This document shows, in pieces, positions 43,646 through 52,346 of a stretch of DNA of 64,000 nucleotides. This DNA comes from CAYVVT01 sp964454335 (GTDB taxonomy: Bacteria > Fidelibacterota > UBA8477 > JABMPR01): the NCBI GenBank assembly GCA_964454335.1, contig CAYVVT010000008.1:89834-153833 (forward strand), given 5' to 3'. The notes under the pieces were generated by a model. That model worked only from the letters and a program-made list of their open reading frames with translations, did not search any database and was not told the origin of the DNA. The translations under genes were made by a program, and so were the position numbers. Positions within the stretch are counted from its first letter, which is position 1. Each line of letters begins with the position of its first letter.

Positions 43646-44059
43646 TTACTCTCGTCGCAGTCTGCGTATCAGCGGCAGGACATCTGCATCGGTGGATTCG
43701 ACATCCTCATTCGCATCCTGGTCAGGTGGGCTCTCGGGCAGGTCTGGCTGCGTTGGAGTAGGTGCTTCGGTCTCGGTATCATCGATCTCATAAGCGTGAT
43801 CAAGCTCAGGATCAGAGAGGCCCTGTCCCGTGTAGCTGGTGGGTTCGATGTACATCTCGCCTTCTTCAGCGATCAACCAGTTGAAGTTCAGATCATATTC
43901 ACGCATCAGGGGGATCAGTTTGGAGCAGCGGATCTCACGTTCACCCATTTCCCAATAAATGAGCGTCCGCTTTCCTATATGACACATACTGGCGACCTCG
44001 CGCTGGGTCAGGCCAACGGCGTGTCGAAATGCCTGGAGGCGTTCTGCCATCGTGGACAT
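43646..44059 (-). CDS. XRE family helix-turn-helix regulator with acidic tail
   Basis: A 137-residue protein. The N-terminal HTH (LQAFRHAVGLTQREVASMCHIGKRTLIYWEMG) is of the Cro/CI type, followed by DLNFNWLIAEEGEMY, a common end of such domains. The C-terminal half is low-complexity, rich in Asp, Glu, Pro and Thr, with a basic last stretch (IRRLRRE). A strong GGAGGA precedes ATG 44059. It is divergent from the TonB receptor at 44201 across 141 bases, so it could regulate that receptor and itself. No clear operator was found in the gap. Confidence 0.85.
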   Translation of the reverse strand: MSTMAERLQAFRHAVGLTQREVASMCHIGKRTLIYWEMGEREIRCSKLIPLMREYDLNFNWLIAEEGEMYIEPTSYTGQGLSDPELDHAYEIDDTETEAPTPTQPDLPESPPDQDANEDVESTDADVLPLIRRLRRE

Positions 44060-44200
44060 GGGGTGTCCTCCCTGATTGTGGTCCTACCTGCTTCCACTTT
44101 CGGTAGCTACACCAGATGGAAAGCTGAGATCAAAGTGATACAAATCAATTAAGCCTAAGATGGGGCAAGCATTTCAATATTTCAAACACGATATTGCCAA

Positions 44201-46720
44201 ATGCCCGAGAAATCAGCGCATTGGATTCTCCTGCCCGTCTTGTTACTCTGCATCTTCGTAAATGAGGGTCTCTCCCAGTCCATTCATGGCTTCATCCGTG
44301 AGGATGCTACCGGCGAGCCTCTCCCCTACGTCAATATCATTCTGCCTGATCTGGGACGGGGTACCGTCTCCAATCTTGATGGATATTACGTCATTCCGGA
44401 TGCCCCGGTGGGTACCCAGCGGATGGTCATCTCCATTATCGGATATGTGGACCAGGAAAAGCTTGTCGAGGTTCCGGTGGATCTTGATGTACGTCTGGAT
44501 GTTCGCATGGCTACGGAGATCATCGAGGGTCAGGTCGTGGAGGTCTCTGCCGAACGTCAGAAATTCAAGGAACTGGTGAGTACCAGCACCGTCACACTGG
44601 ACAGACGCAGTATCGAGGTGGCACCTTCATTTGTTGAAGCCGATGTTTTCCGCGCCCTGCAGATGCTCCCTGGAGTGCAGTCACTGAACGATTTCTCTTC
44701 CGCGTTGTATGTCCGTGGCAGCACACCGGATCAGAATCTCATCATGCTGGACGGTATCACGGTATATAATCCCATGCACCTGGGTGGTGTGTTCAGCACT
44801 TTCAATACGGATGCCATCAAGGAGGCGGATTTCCACGCCGGTGGTTTCGGGGCGCGCTATGGCGGCCGTTTGGGTTCCATACTGAACATCGTGAACCGCG
44901 AGGGTAACACGGAGGAGTTCACCGGCAACGCCAACGTGTCCATGCTTTCGAGTAAGCTGTTACTCGAAGGGCCCTTGCCCCTGGATCTCTTTGAGAATGT
45001 GAAAGGCAGCTGGATGGTGGCTGGCAGACGCACCTATTTCGACATCATCATCAATGCGCTGTGGCAGAAGCTGGTGGTAGAGAACTTGACCGAATCAGAA
45101 AAACGCAATACCCCGAAGAATCTATTCCCTTACTATTTCTATGATTTCCAGGGAAAGATCAACCTCGATCTGGGCAACGATCACCGGCTCACCTGGAGTT
45201 CCTTTTACGGAGATGACGTCCTCTACTTTGACGCCACACAGACCTATCGGTCTACTGACGATGAAGTCGTCCAGGTGATCGGAGGAGATTATTATGAATG
45301 GGATCAAAGTACGATCTTTGATTGGAAATGGGGCAACTATACCAACAGTCTCACCTGGCGCTGGCTCATCAATCCAAAACTGGTTGCACGTACCTTTATT
45401 GCCAGCAGCAAGTACAGATTCTGGGTGGACCTGGATTCCAGGGAATCCACCCTGGCCATCGAAAGTGGTGACACCACTGAATACGCCGGGGAATTCAGGT
45501 TCGATCTCTTTGATCGGGTAAGTGATGGTACCGTTGAGACGGAACTGACCTGGCTGCCTTCCGAGGACCATAAATTCACCTCGGGTTTCCAGTACAAACA
45601 GTTGCGATTCAATCTGGGCATGCTCCTGGCCCTGGAACAGGAGTTCGAGGGTGAGACCTTCGAATTCAGAGATACACTCATGTGGATGTTGAGCAAACCT
45701 TCCGAAGGTGCATTCTATGTGCAGGACAACTGGCAGATCAACGCCCTGTTGTCAGCTGAGATGGGATTGCGTCTACCCCTCTTTGAACATATGCAGGGCA
45801 CCCGTCCCGAACCACGCCTGGGGATCAAGTATTTTCTGACGGAGAACCTTTCAGCAAAGCTCTCCGTCGGACGCTATCACCAGTTCCTGGCAGTTGCCAA
45901 TCCACCGGATGAGAACCTGCGCTTCATTGACATCTGGTTTGGCCTGCCCGGTGACAAACCAGTTCCGAGATCGGATCATACGGTACTGGGGCTCGAGTAT
46001 CTCACAGCTAATGACATTCTGGTACGCCTGGAGGCCTATTACAAATCCTTTGAACATCTGCTGACCTTGAAGCCCTCAGAACTCATTGCGGTTGACGATG
46101 CAGGTGAGGTAGCCATCGACCCATTCAACGAATTCTATGACACACAGGCTTATTCAGAAGGGCTAGAACTGCTGGTACGTAAAACCAGCGGCAAGGTGCG
46201 GGGCTGGGTAGGCTATACCCTGGCATCGACGAAGCGGCGCTACGGTGATGTCGATTGGTACTACCCCAAGTTTGACCGAACCCATACCCTGAACGCTGTC
46301 GCCGACTGGCAGCTAACCGATGCATTTCATGTCAGCACTGCTTTCACCTATGCCACGGGAAATCCCTACACGCCCATCATAGGTCGCTTCGAGCGCTGGA
46401 CTGAAACCAATGAATTTCTCGATCCCCAGTGGGGCGCCGAGACCAGCTTCCTGTATGGACCACGGCACAGCACCCGATATCCCGATTATTTACGCTGGGA
46501 TATCAGCATCCAGCATCGTCGGGAATTCTTCATCGGTGAAAGGGAATGGTATTTCCAGGTTCTGAATGTCACCGATCATCTCAATGTGTTCACATACATC
46601 GTCGATGACCGCCAGGCATATGATAACGAGACGAATCAGATCGTGAACCAGGGTGTACAGCGCTTGACGGTTCCCATGTTCCCCTTCATGCCAACCTTCG
46701 GATTGAAATTTGTCTTCTAG
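44201..46720 (+). CDS. TonB-dependent outer-membrane receptor with CarboxypepD_reg-like domain
   Basis: An 839-residue receptor. Seen: signal peptide (WILLPVLLLCIFVNEGLSQ), a carboxypeptidase-regulatory-like domain (IHGFIREDATGEPLPYVNI), a plug domain with MLPGVQSLNDFSSALYVRGS and DAIKEADFHAGGFGARYG, then the barrel ending in MPTFGLKFVF. It is related to the receptor at 16707 but clearly diverged. The next gene encodes a lipoprotein starting 4 bases after its stop, the arrangement of a receptor with its surface lipoprotein. The ligand is unknown. Confidence 0.9.
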   Translation: MPEKSAHWILLPVLLLCIFVNEGLSQSIHGFIREDATGEPLPYVNIILPDLGRGTVSNLDGYYVIPDAPVGTQRMVISIIGYVDQEKLVEVPVDLDVRLDVRMATEIIEGQVVEVSAERQKFKELVSTSTVTLDRRSIEVAPSFVEADVFRALQMLPGVQSLNDFSSALYVRGSTPDQNLIMLDGITVYNPMHLGGVFSTFNTDAIKEADFHAGGFGARYGGRLGSILNIVNREGNTEEFTGNANVSMLSSKLLLEGPLPLDLFENVKGSWMVAGRRTYFDIIINALWQKLVVENLTESEKRNTPKNLFPYYFYDFQGKINLDLGNDHRLTWSSFYGDDVLYFDATQTYRSTDDEVVQVIGGDYYEWDQSTIFDWKWGNYTNSLTWRWLINPKLVARTFIASSKYRFWVDLDSRESTLAIESGDTTEYAGEFRFDLFDRVSDGTVETELTWLPSEDHKFTSGFQYKQLRFNLGMLLALEQEFEGETFEFRDTLMWMLSKPSEGAFYVQDNWQINALLSAEMGLRLPLFEHMQGTRPEPRLGIKYFLTENLSAKLSVGRYHQFLAVANPPDENLRFIDIWFGLPGDKPVPRSDHTVLGLEYLTANDILVRLEAYYKSFEHLLTLKPSELIAVDDAGEVAIDPFNEFYDTQAYSEGLELLVRKTSGKVRGWVGYTLASTKRRYGDVDWYYPKFDRTHTLNAVADWQLTDAFHVSTAFTYATGNPYTPIIGRFERWTETNEFLDPQWGAETSFLYGPRHSTRYPDYLRWDISIQHRREFFIGEREWYFQVLNVTDHLNVFTYIVDDRQAYDNETNQIVNQGVQRLTVPMFPFMPTFGLKFVF

Positions 46721-46724
46721 ATTC

Positions 46725-47708
46725 ATGGACATACGCTGGTGGCTCGTGGCCACAATGCTCCTGCTGGCAACCTGTGGGAAATATGGCTGGGAGCCTATCC
46801 CCGAGGCAGAGACCGGTCCGCAACACCTGAATATTTTTGGCGTCCTGGCGGTGGATAATCTGCAGTCCAGTTTCGTCGTGGTGCATAGGACCCTGCCGAC
46901 CTCAGGTCCATCCTTCGTCCGGGTGCGAGATCCGGATAGCTACTATATCGAGGCGATCTTCGATGAGGACTTCAACGTTATTGGATGGGATACGATATAC
47001 GTCTATCGTGACTCTTCCCTGTATGTCGTGAGCGACGCTGAAGTCATTATCTCAGATGGAGTCGATAGTATTGTCTTTGAAGCCAGGGAACCACGGCCAA
47101 ACGAAGACTGGTGGGATCCCATCATGGAAGGCCCTGGTGCCTATTACCCCATGACACCCTTTTTCCCACAACCTCTCACCACCTACACGCTGAGCGTCAC
47201 TGCACCTGACGGCCTCACGGCCACGGCTCAGGTGACAACGCCGCCCTATCCCGTGATAAAACTAGATGAGTTACCGGATACGGTCTCGATGCGGAATACC
47301 TTCGAGGTCAGCTGGCAGCCTCAGGGAGATTTTCCAGGCGATGTGACCGGCGGAGTACGCTATGATGAAGATGATATCAATGAGGAATACGATGACTGGG
47401 TCTGCGGCACGGAGCAGCATAATTATTTCAATCAGGGTGATACGACCTGGTCTTCCATTTATCCCTCCTGGTGTATCGAGAATGAGGAATTCTTCAATGA
47501 TGAAGCGGCCGAGGAGATGGAGATCCGTTTGCGTTTCTTCGAGGATCATTTCTACCAGTATCTGGAAGTGAACGACGAAGGTGCAATCGGTATTACGAAT
47601 TTCCTGCTGGGCGAGGGTAACATCGGCTTGTCCGAAGGTATCGTAGGTGGCTATGGGGTGTTTGGGGCCTATTCGGCCAATCGCGTCAATCGCATCGCGG
47701 TACCCTGA
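46725..47708 (+). CDS. DUF4249-like lipoprotein partner of the TonB receptor
   Basis: A 327-residue exported lipoprotein: WWLVATMLLLATC gives a clear lipobox (LATC). The mature N-terminus (GPQHLNIFGVLAVDN, then VVVHRT) and the middle (TTYTLSVTAPDGLTATAQVTTP) fit the beta-rich DUF4249 type that accompanies SusC-like receptors in the FCB group. I infer that it caps or loads the receptor. ATG 46725 is 4 bases after the receptor stop, so the genes are co-transcribed. The assignment to DUF4249 is by layout, not by a search. Confidence 0.7.
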   Translation: MDIRWWLVATMLLLATCGKYGWEPIPEAETGPQHLNIFGVLAVDNLQSSFVVVHRTLPTSGPSFVRVRDPDSYYIEAIFDEDFNVIGWDTIYVYRDSSLYVVSDAEVIISDGVDSIVFEAREPRPNEDWWDPIMEGPGAYYPMTPFFPQPLTTYTLSVTAPDGLTATAQVTTPPYPVIKLDELPDTVSMRNTFEVSWQPQGDFPGDVTGGVRYDEDDINEEYDDWVCGTEQHNYFNQGDTTWSSIYPSWCIENEEFFNDEAAEEMEIRLRFFEDHFYQYLEVNDEGAIGITNFLLGEGNIGLSEGIVGGYGVFGAYSANRVNRIAVP

Positions 47709-47751
47709 CAGCCAAATCCACTCTCCCGCACGCCAGCCTGGAAAGCGAAAG

Positions 47752-48408
47752 TTATGACTCTCGGATTCTAACTCCGGAATTGTCGATGACCTTTGAATAC
47801 CAGACCCTGCCAAAGGCACTGTGTACCTGGCTGAAACCGTTTTGGGTATAAAACCTATTTGTTTCAGTTGTGCTTTCAAGCGTCTTGACAACACAGGTTT
47901 CATAATCTTCCAATCTGGCCAGTTCTATAAATGATCTTTCCAGAAGCTGTGCACCGATCTGTTTGCCCTGCTGATCCGAACTCACCGCTATATACAGCAG
48001 TTCGATCTCGTCATCCGTCGCCTGGTAGGTTTTTTTACTGAAAAGCAGGTAGATCACTTCGATGGCATAAGGTATGAGGGCCGGGCTGCGAAACATGGCG
48101 CGGAAAAGGTAGGCCAGGAAGGAGATCAATTCTGCTTTCACCAAACTGCTGTAAAATCCTTTTGCCGGAGCAAAGGTGACATATCCTACAACAGCGCCAC
48201 TTGCATCCTCAGCCACGATTGCAGTGTTTGCCTCATTCTCTAAAATATGAGGGTAAAACTGTTTCTCCATGAACTCCACACCCAGTTTCGAGCAAAAGTC
48301 CTCAGGAAGGGTAGCGTTATGGATCGCAGCGACAGTCTTGATATCCCCAGACTGCATGATTCGTACCTGGATATTGACAGAGCTCGGATTTACCTGCGAC
48401 CTACTCAT
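47752..48408 (-). CDS. GNAT family N-acetyltransferase
   Basis: A 218-residue protein. Seen: VRIMQSGDIKTVAAIHN at the start, VGYVTFAP in the middle, IAVSSDQQGKQIGAQLL, which carries the acetyl-CoA loop (QxxGxxG/A-like), and ETNRFYTQNGF near the end, all GNAT marks. A hydrophobic insertion near residues 95-125 (ISFLAYLFRAMF, LIPYAIEVIYLLF) is unusual and may be a membrane-association patch. The start overlaps the GMC oxidoreductase stop by 8 bases. It is last of four genes and probably acylates an amine made by the operon (inference). Confidence 0.85.
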   Translation of the reverse strand: MSRSQVNPSSVNIQVRIMQSGDIKTVAAIHNATLPEDFCSKLGVEFMEKQFYPHILENEANTAIVAEDASGAVVGYVTFAPAKGFYSSLVKAELISFLAYLFRAMFRSPALIPYAIEVIYLLFSKKTYQATDDEIELLYIAVSSDQQGKQIGAQLLERSFIELARLEDYETCVVKTLESTTETNRFYTQNGFSQVHSAFGRVWYSKVIDNSGVRIRES

Positions 48409-49903
48409 TGAGGTGGCGACTCACTATTTCATGGGCAAAAGCCATGATGGTTCCCTGGGGACTCTCCCCGATGTTTGTTGGCAACACGCTGGCATCGGCC
48501 AGTGTAACATTTTCCACACCATTCCACAAATGGCCATCTTCGTCCACAACGTCGCTCCTGCTGGACGAGCCCATGGGACAGGAGGCCATAACGTGGACTG
48601 TAATGAGTTCAAGCTGTTTCGGCGACAGCACTTCCAGGACCGGTTGGATCATATCCCTGGTCCTGATTGCCTCGCTACCCAGGACCGGTAGATAGAGCTC
48701 CTGGGCTCCCACTTCGAAAAGAAGCTCCATCGTCCTGGATAGTGCCAGTTTAATATCATTCATGTCATGGGGATCGAACCCGTACCAGACGAGCGGTTCA
48801 CTGCCAAACCTGGAAACGATATGGGCCTTACTGCGTGGACGGGTCATGGCAACATAAATTGCAGTACGATCATATAGTTCCGTCAAACGATTGATCACAG
48901 CGTCGCCAAAATGGGATAGGGTCATGGCGAGATACGCAGGTTTCAGGTTCGAGGCGCAAATCAGGATCCCCTGGCGTTCAAATTCCTGGACCTGGGTGGT
49001 AAAAATAGTCCCTTGCTGCGCATGTAACTGCTCATTGAACAGGGCCACTATCTTCAGATTGAGATGAAATTGCAGCTCCCGCCCCGCTCGGTTGGATAAG
49101 CCGGATCGTCGCAACAGATGTGCTGTCTGAACCGCACCGGCTGAAATCACCAGTTCGTCGAAGCTGATGGAGATCTTCACACCTCGATTTCCTTTGGCAT
49201 AAGCGATCACATTTTTTGCAGAACGTCTGTCGTGATCTATATGATCCGCCCTGCAATTATAGATGATCCGTGCACCATGTTCTATCGCCCGGGGTAAATA
49301 AGTTTGTAAGGCACCCTGCTTGGCTCCAGCCATGCAGCCCGTGGGACACAGATTCTCGTTGATACAATCCTTGATCGCTCGAGGTACCAGTACTGATTTC
49401 CAACCCAGAGATTGAGCTGCATTATGTATTTTAAGTGAATCCCGGTTCCCATCGTCCTCCAGAGTATGTTGAACCACATTCAGATCACGTTCCACCTGAT
49501 CAAAATGAGCTGCCAGTTTTTTATTGGTGTACCCCTTAAGACCATGGTTTTGCTCCCAGTCGTCTAGAACCCAGGGCGGTGTACGCCAGAGCAGGGCGCC
49601 ATTGATGGTTGTACCGCCACCGACACAGCATCCTTCACCAAAGGCCATAGTCGGTGTACCCAGGAAGGGAAAGACGCCACCATCCCGATACAACTTGCCA
49701 GTCATATCACTCAGGTTCGAATTGTAATCACTGGTGTCAAGGAAAGGACCTTCCTCGAGAAATATGACCTCCCTGCCGGCCTCAGCGATCAACGCGCCGG
49801 CGACACTCCCGCCGGCACCAGTACCGATGACCAGGGTGTGACAACGCAGCTTGGTCTGCTCCAATGCTGTTGCATCAACAATGCTGCCTGTTGAAAATCT
49901 CAT
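48401..49903 (-). CDS. GMC family FAD oxidoreductase
   Basis: A 500-residue flavoenzyme. Seen: the FAD-binding TLVIGTGAGGSVAGALIAEAG near residue 23, FGEGCCVGGGTTINGALLWRT near 90, HVMASCPMG with the conserved active-site His near 440, and DASVLPTNIGESPQGTIMAFA near 472. Overall it is most like fatty-alcohol or sterol oxidases of the GMC family, which oxidise an alcohol to an aldehyde or ketone. In the last motif Ser stands where many relatives have Asn or His before Pro. ATG 49903 has AGGGG upstream and overlaps the previous stop (ATGA). Confidence 0.9.
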   Translation of the reverse strand: MRFSTGSIVDATALEQTKLRCHTLVIGTGAGGSVAGALIAEAGREVIFLEEGPFLDTSDYNSNLSDMTGKLYRDGGVFPFLGTPTMAFGEGCCVGGGTTINGALLWRTPPWVLDDWEQNHGLKGYTNKKLAAHFDQVERDLNVVQHTLEDDGNRDSLKIHNAAQSLGWKSVLVPRAIKDCINENLCPTGCMAGAKQGALQTYLPRAIEHGARIIYNCRADHIDHDRRSAKNVIAYAKGNRGVKISISFDELVISAGAVQTAHLLRRSGLSNRAGRELQFHLNLKIVALFNEQLHAQQGTIFTTQVQEFERQGILICASNLKPAYLAMTLSHFGDAVINRLTELYDRTAIYVAMTRPRSKAHIVSRFGSEPLVWYGFDPHDMNDIKLALSRTMELLFEVGAQELYLPVLGSEAIRTRDMIQPVLEVLSPKQLELITVHVMASCPMGSSSRSDVVDEDGHLWNGVENVTLADASVLPTNIGESPQGTIMAFAHEIVSRHLNE

Positions 49904-50301
49904 GCCGGCCCCTGTTGTGATCCGACCTCTGCATGGGCAATGATGGAAGCATTTGAATCGAACAATCGCATTATGGCAGTTGTACGTACCAGCTTCCAGA
50001 GTAATCCGAATAGAGGCAAGTGGCTGATCAATTTTGTGAAACGGGCTCTTCTATCAACCGGGATCCGACTCATCCTGCGCAGGTTGAGTACGAAGCAGAG
50101 CGTCTGGAAAAAGGCACCCAGGAATGTCACCGGGAGCCTATAGGTCCAGGGCAGCTTCCGGATACTGGAACATACATGCGACGCAATCAGGAACCCCAGA
50201 TCGGCCTGCGCCAATTCATTGTTAGTGAATTGTTCCAGTCCACTTACTGACTCTACCGCGAGATAGCCCAGGAAATCGTCAGAGTACGATAATTGTGTCA
50301 T
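49900..50301 (-). CDS. Small protein coupled to the GMC oxidoreductase, unknown function
   Basis: A 133-residue protein rich in hydrophobic stretches (LPVTFLGAFFQTLCFVLNL and FTKLISHLPLFGLLWKLV) but without a clear signal peptide. The N-terminal part is polar. Some GMC enzymes carry an N-terminal extension of similar size, so this could be a detached accessory subunit or a membrane anchor for the oxidoreductase. Evidence that it is real is the ATGA overlap with the GMC start and the 12-base spacing from the aminotransferase stop. No ribosome binding site is seen, so coupling is likely. Confidence 0.6.
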   Translation of the reverse strand: MTQLSYSDDFLGYLAVESVSGLEQFTNNELAQADLGFLIASHVCSSIRKLPWTYRLPVTFLGAFFQTLCFVLNLRRMSRIPVDRRARFTKLISHLPLFGLLWKLVRTTAIMRLFDSNASIIAHAEVGSQQGPA

Positions 50302-50313
50302 TGGAGGTATTAA

Positions 50314-51744
50314 CTATTTACTCATTCTGGAACTCAGATATGACTTGATGAATTTCTTCAGCAGTTTGACCCTCCCAAGTGCCAGGGTAGCATCCAGTGC
50401 ATCTACGAAGGTGTCCATCTGTTCGTCAGTAACGATCAGACTCGGGGAAATGATCAGTGGGATCTCGCGATTGGAGCCGAAGAACAGGAGGATGTTATGT
50501 GAATCATACATTTCCGCAATCACAGCACTAGTCAATAACTTGGCAAAGAAGCGTTCATCCTTGAGCATCTCGCTGGGAAGGCTGGACAGCAGCAGCTTAA
50601 GGGATGCATGAACCTCATCATTCAGGATAATCCCGTTGAGGGCTCCACTGCCACGCAGCTCACGGATCATATTGGGATACTTCTCCATTAATCCTTTGAG
50701 CCTGGGAAATAGAAATTCGTGGATATGGTTGGACCTGCCTACATAATCATCCTCAACGATGATATTGAGTGCCTCGATGGCTGTCACGGTCTCCTCCCCA
50801 AACCCGTTGTATGTGGTGCTGTGCAGGGTGACATCTGCCATGTTATCATAAGCTTTCCGGAAGAATTTCTCCCGGGTCGTATATCCTGCGATCGATGATT
50901 TCCCGCCGCCAAAGGATTTTGCATAGGTGACAATATCAGGGACAACACCGTGTTTCATGAAGTAGAACAACTCCCCCGTCTTGGCCCATCCGGTATAGAC
51001 CTCGTCAAAGATCAACAGGATATCATTCTCACGACACAGTGTCTGCAACTCAGTGAGGAATTCGCCAGAACATTCACGCAAGCTGCTGGCGCTGAAAGGC
51101 TCGAGCAGGACAGCGTATACGTTTGAGCTACCATCCGGTTTTCTCAGGGTGTCGATCTTCGACTGGATGCTCCTGGTATTGTTATACTCGAAATCTTCAA
51201 TATTTGGGATCGTGGGAAACTTGAAGTGCAGTTCCGGAGAACCGGTCAAACCTCCAGTACCGAGAAGTTTTCCGTGGAATGCAATATCCGCGCGGAGTAT
51301 GTATTCACGTGAATCCCGGTGGTATTTATAGGCCAGCTTTACAGCTCCTTCAACTGCCTCAGCACCTGAATTACAGAAATAGGAAATGTTCAGATCCTCA
51401 GGAAGGAGTTGAGCAATATTGTGACTCAAGCCAGCGATGTATTCCGAGAGATAATTCTTATGGACCTCCACTCGCTTTCCCTGTTGGTATTGAATGCGGG
51501 CTTTCAATATCCGTGGATGATTGTGACCGTGATTCAACACACCGATCCCCCCGGTGAAATCCAGGATCTCCTGCCCATCTCCCGTCTGAATGATGATCCC
51601 TTCAGCCGTCGTTGCTGTCGTTTGACCAAAACCGAAAGGCGAGAAAACTTCCGGTTGACTCTTGCTTACGTATTGTTGATAAAGGTCCTTGACCTGCCTG
51701 ATATCAAATTCGGAACATTCTTCCCATCTAAAAAGGTCAGCCAT
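50314..51744 (-). CDS. Class III PLP-dependent aminotransferase
   Basis: A 476-residue enzyme. Seen: DFTGGIGVLNHGHNHPRI near the N-terminus, FCNSGAEAVEGAVKLA near 125, IFDEVYTGWAKTGELF near 245 and TYAKSFGGGKSSIAGY near 270, where the Lys binds PLP. It transfers an amino group to a ketone or aldehyde. Substrates of class III enzymes range from ornithine to long-chain and polyketide aldehydes, and the active site gives no clear hint. GGAGGACGT precedes ATG 51744. It leads a tight four-gene operon with a small protein, the GMC oxidoreductase and the acetyltransferase. Confidence 0.92.
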   Translation of the reverse strand: MADLFRWEECSEFDIRQVKDLYQQYVSKSQPEVFSPFGFGQTTATTAEGIIIQTGDGQEILDFTGGIGVLNHGHNHPRILKARIQYQQGKRVEVHKNYLSEYIAGLSHNIAQLLPEDLNISYFCNSGAEAVEGAVKLAYKYHRDSREYILRADIAFHGKLLGTGGLTGSPELHFKFPTIPNIEDFEYNNTRSIQSKIDTLRKPDGSSNVYAVLLEPFSASSLRECSGEFLTELQTLCRENDILLIFDEVYTGWAKTGELFYFMKHGVVPDIVTYAKSFGGGKSSIAGYTTREKFFRKAYDNMADVTLHSTTYNGFGEETVTAIEALNIIVEDDYVGRSNHIHEFLFPRLKGLMEKYPNMIRELRGSGALNGIILNDEVHASLKLLLSSLPSEMLKDERFFAKLLTSAVIAEMYDSHNILLFFGSNREIPLIISPSLIVTDEQMDTFVDALDATLALGRVKLLKKFIKSYLSSRMSK

Positions 51745-51780
51745 ACGTCCTCCGTATAATCCCGGCTTTCAGTTTTAATT

Positions 51781-51786
51781 ATTATA
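51781..51786 (-). promoter_or_regulatory. Candidate -10 box of the aminotransferase operon
   Basis: TATAAT, a perfect -10, lies on the minus strand 36 bases before the aminotransferase ATG. The matching -35 is weak (TTTCAT at 17-base spacing), which hints at activator dependence or another -35 choice. Confidence 0.45.
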
Positions 51787-51886
51787 TCGGTTGAAAATCG
51801 AATATGAAAGCGAACTGATGGAACGGGAAATCAATAGTCCGGTGGTGATTCTGGCCAGATTCTCTGGATCAATATCCTGAAGAAAG

Positions 51887-51913
51887 AAAAAAAGGCCAGT
51901 CATCGACCGGCCT
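51887..51913 (-). terminator. Terminator of the ATP synthase operon
   Basis: On the minus strand the stem AGGCC...GGCCT with inner GTC/GAC (51893-51913, one mismatch, 3-base loop) is followed by TTTTTTT (51887-51893). It starts 28 bases after the atpC stop and separates this operon from the aminotransferase operon. Confidence 0.8.
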
Positions 51914-51941
51914 CTTAATGATTGGCAAAATTAATCCGGAA

Positions 51942-52346
51942 TTATTTCTTCGCGACTCTCAATCTGTTCAGAGCACGTTCCATGGCATGAAAAGCGCGTT
52001 CCTCATCGATGAGGGCTTCCCGCTTCTCTTCAAGCTTGGATTTGGCCCGCTCCAGGGCTTCCTGAGCACGGGCCACATCGATATCATCTTTTTGTTCTGC
52101 ACTCTCCACCAGGAGTTGGACGCGGTCGCCGGTGATCTCGGCATAGCCTTGGGTGGAGGCGAAGATCTTCTCAACCGTACCCCTCACCACCCTGACCTCA
52201 CCAATGGTCAATGCAATGATGGCCTTGGTATGGCCAGCCATGACCCCGAAAAGACCATCTGTACCGGGTGCACGGAGATAATCAACGCCACCTTCGTCAT
52301 AGACCTTGGTGGCTGTAATGATCTCGAGATGGAAGGTCCGGGACAA
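51942..52346 (-). CDS. atpC: F-type ATP synthase subunit epsilon
   Basis: Central-stalk subunit, 134 residues. FHLEIITATKVYDE at the N-terminus and the beta-sandwich GTDGLFGVMAGHTKAIIAL are typical; the C-terminal helical pair (ALERAKSKLEEKREAL) is present. The start must be TTG 52346, directly after the atpD TAG; the next ATG would remove 35 residues of the conserved domain. The gene therefore depends on re-initiation by ribosomes leaving atpD. It is the last gene of the operon. Confidence 0.95.
   Translation of the reverse strand: MSRTFHLEIITATKVYDEGGVDYLRAPGTDGLFGVMAGHTKAIIALTIGEVRVVRGTVEKIFASTQGYAEITGDRVQLLVESAEQKDDIDVARAQEALERAKSKLEEKREALIDEERAFHAMERALNRLRVAKK

Noticed and set aside
43409..44152. 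A 247-codon plus-strand frame across the start of aspS and the XRE gene
   Set aside because: It spans two real minus-strand genes and their gap and its translation looks random.
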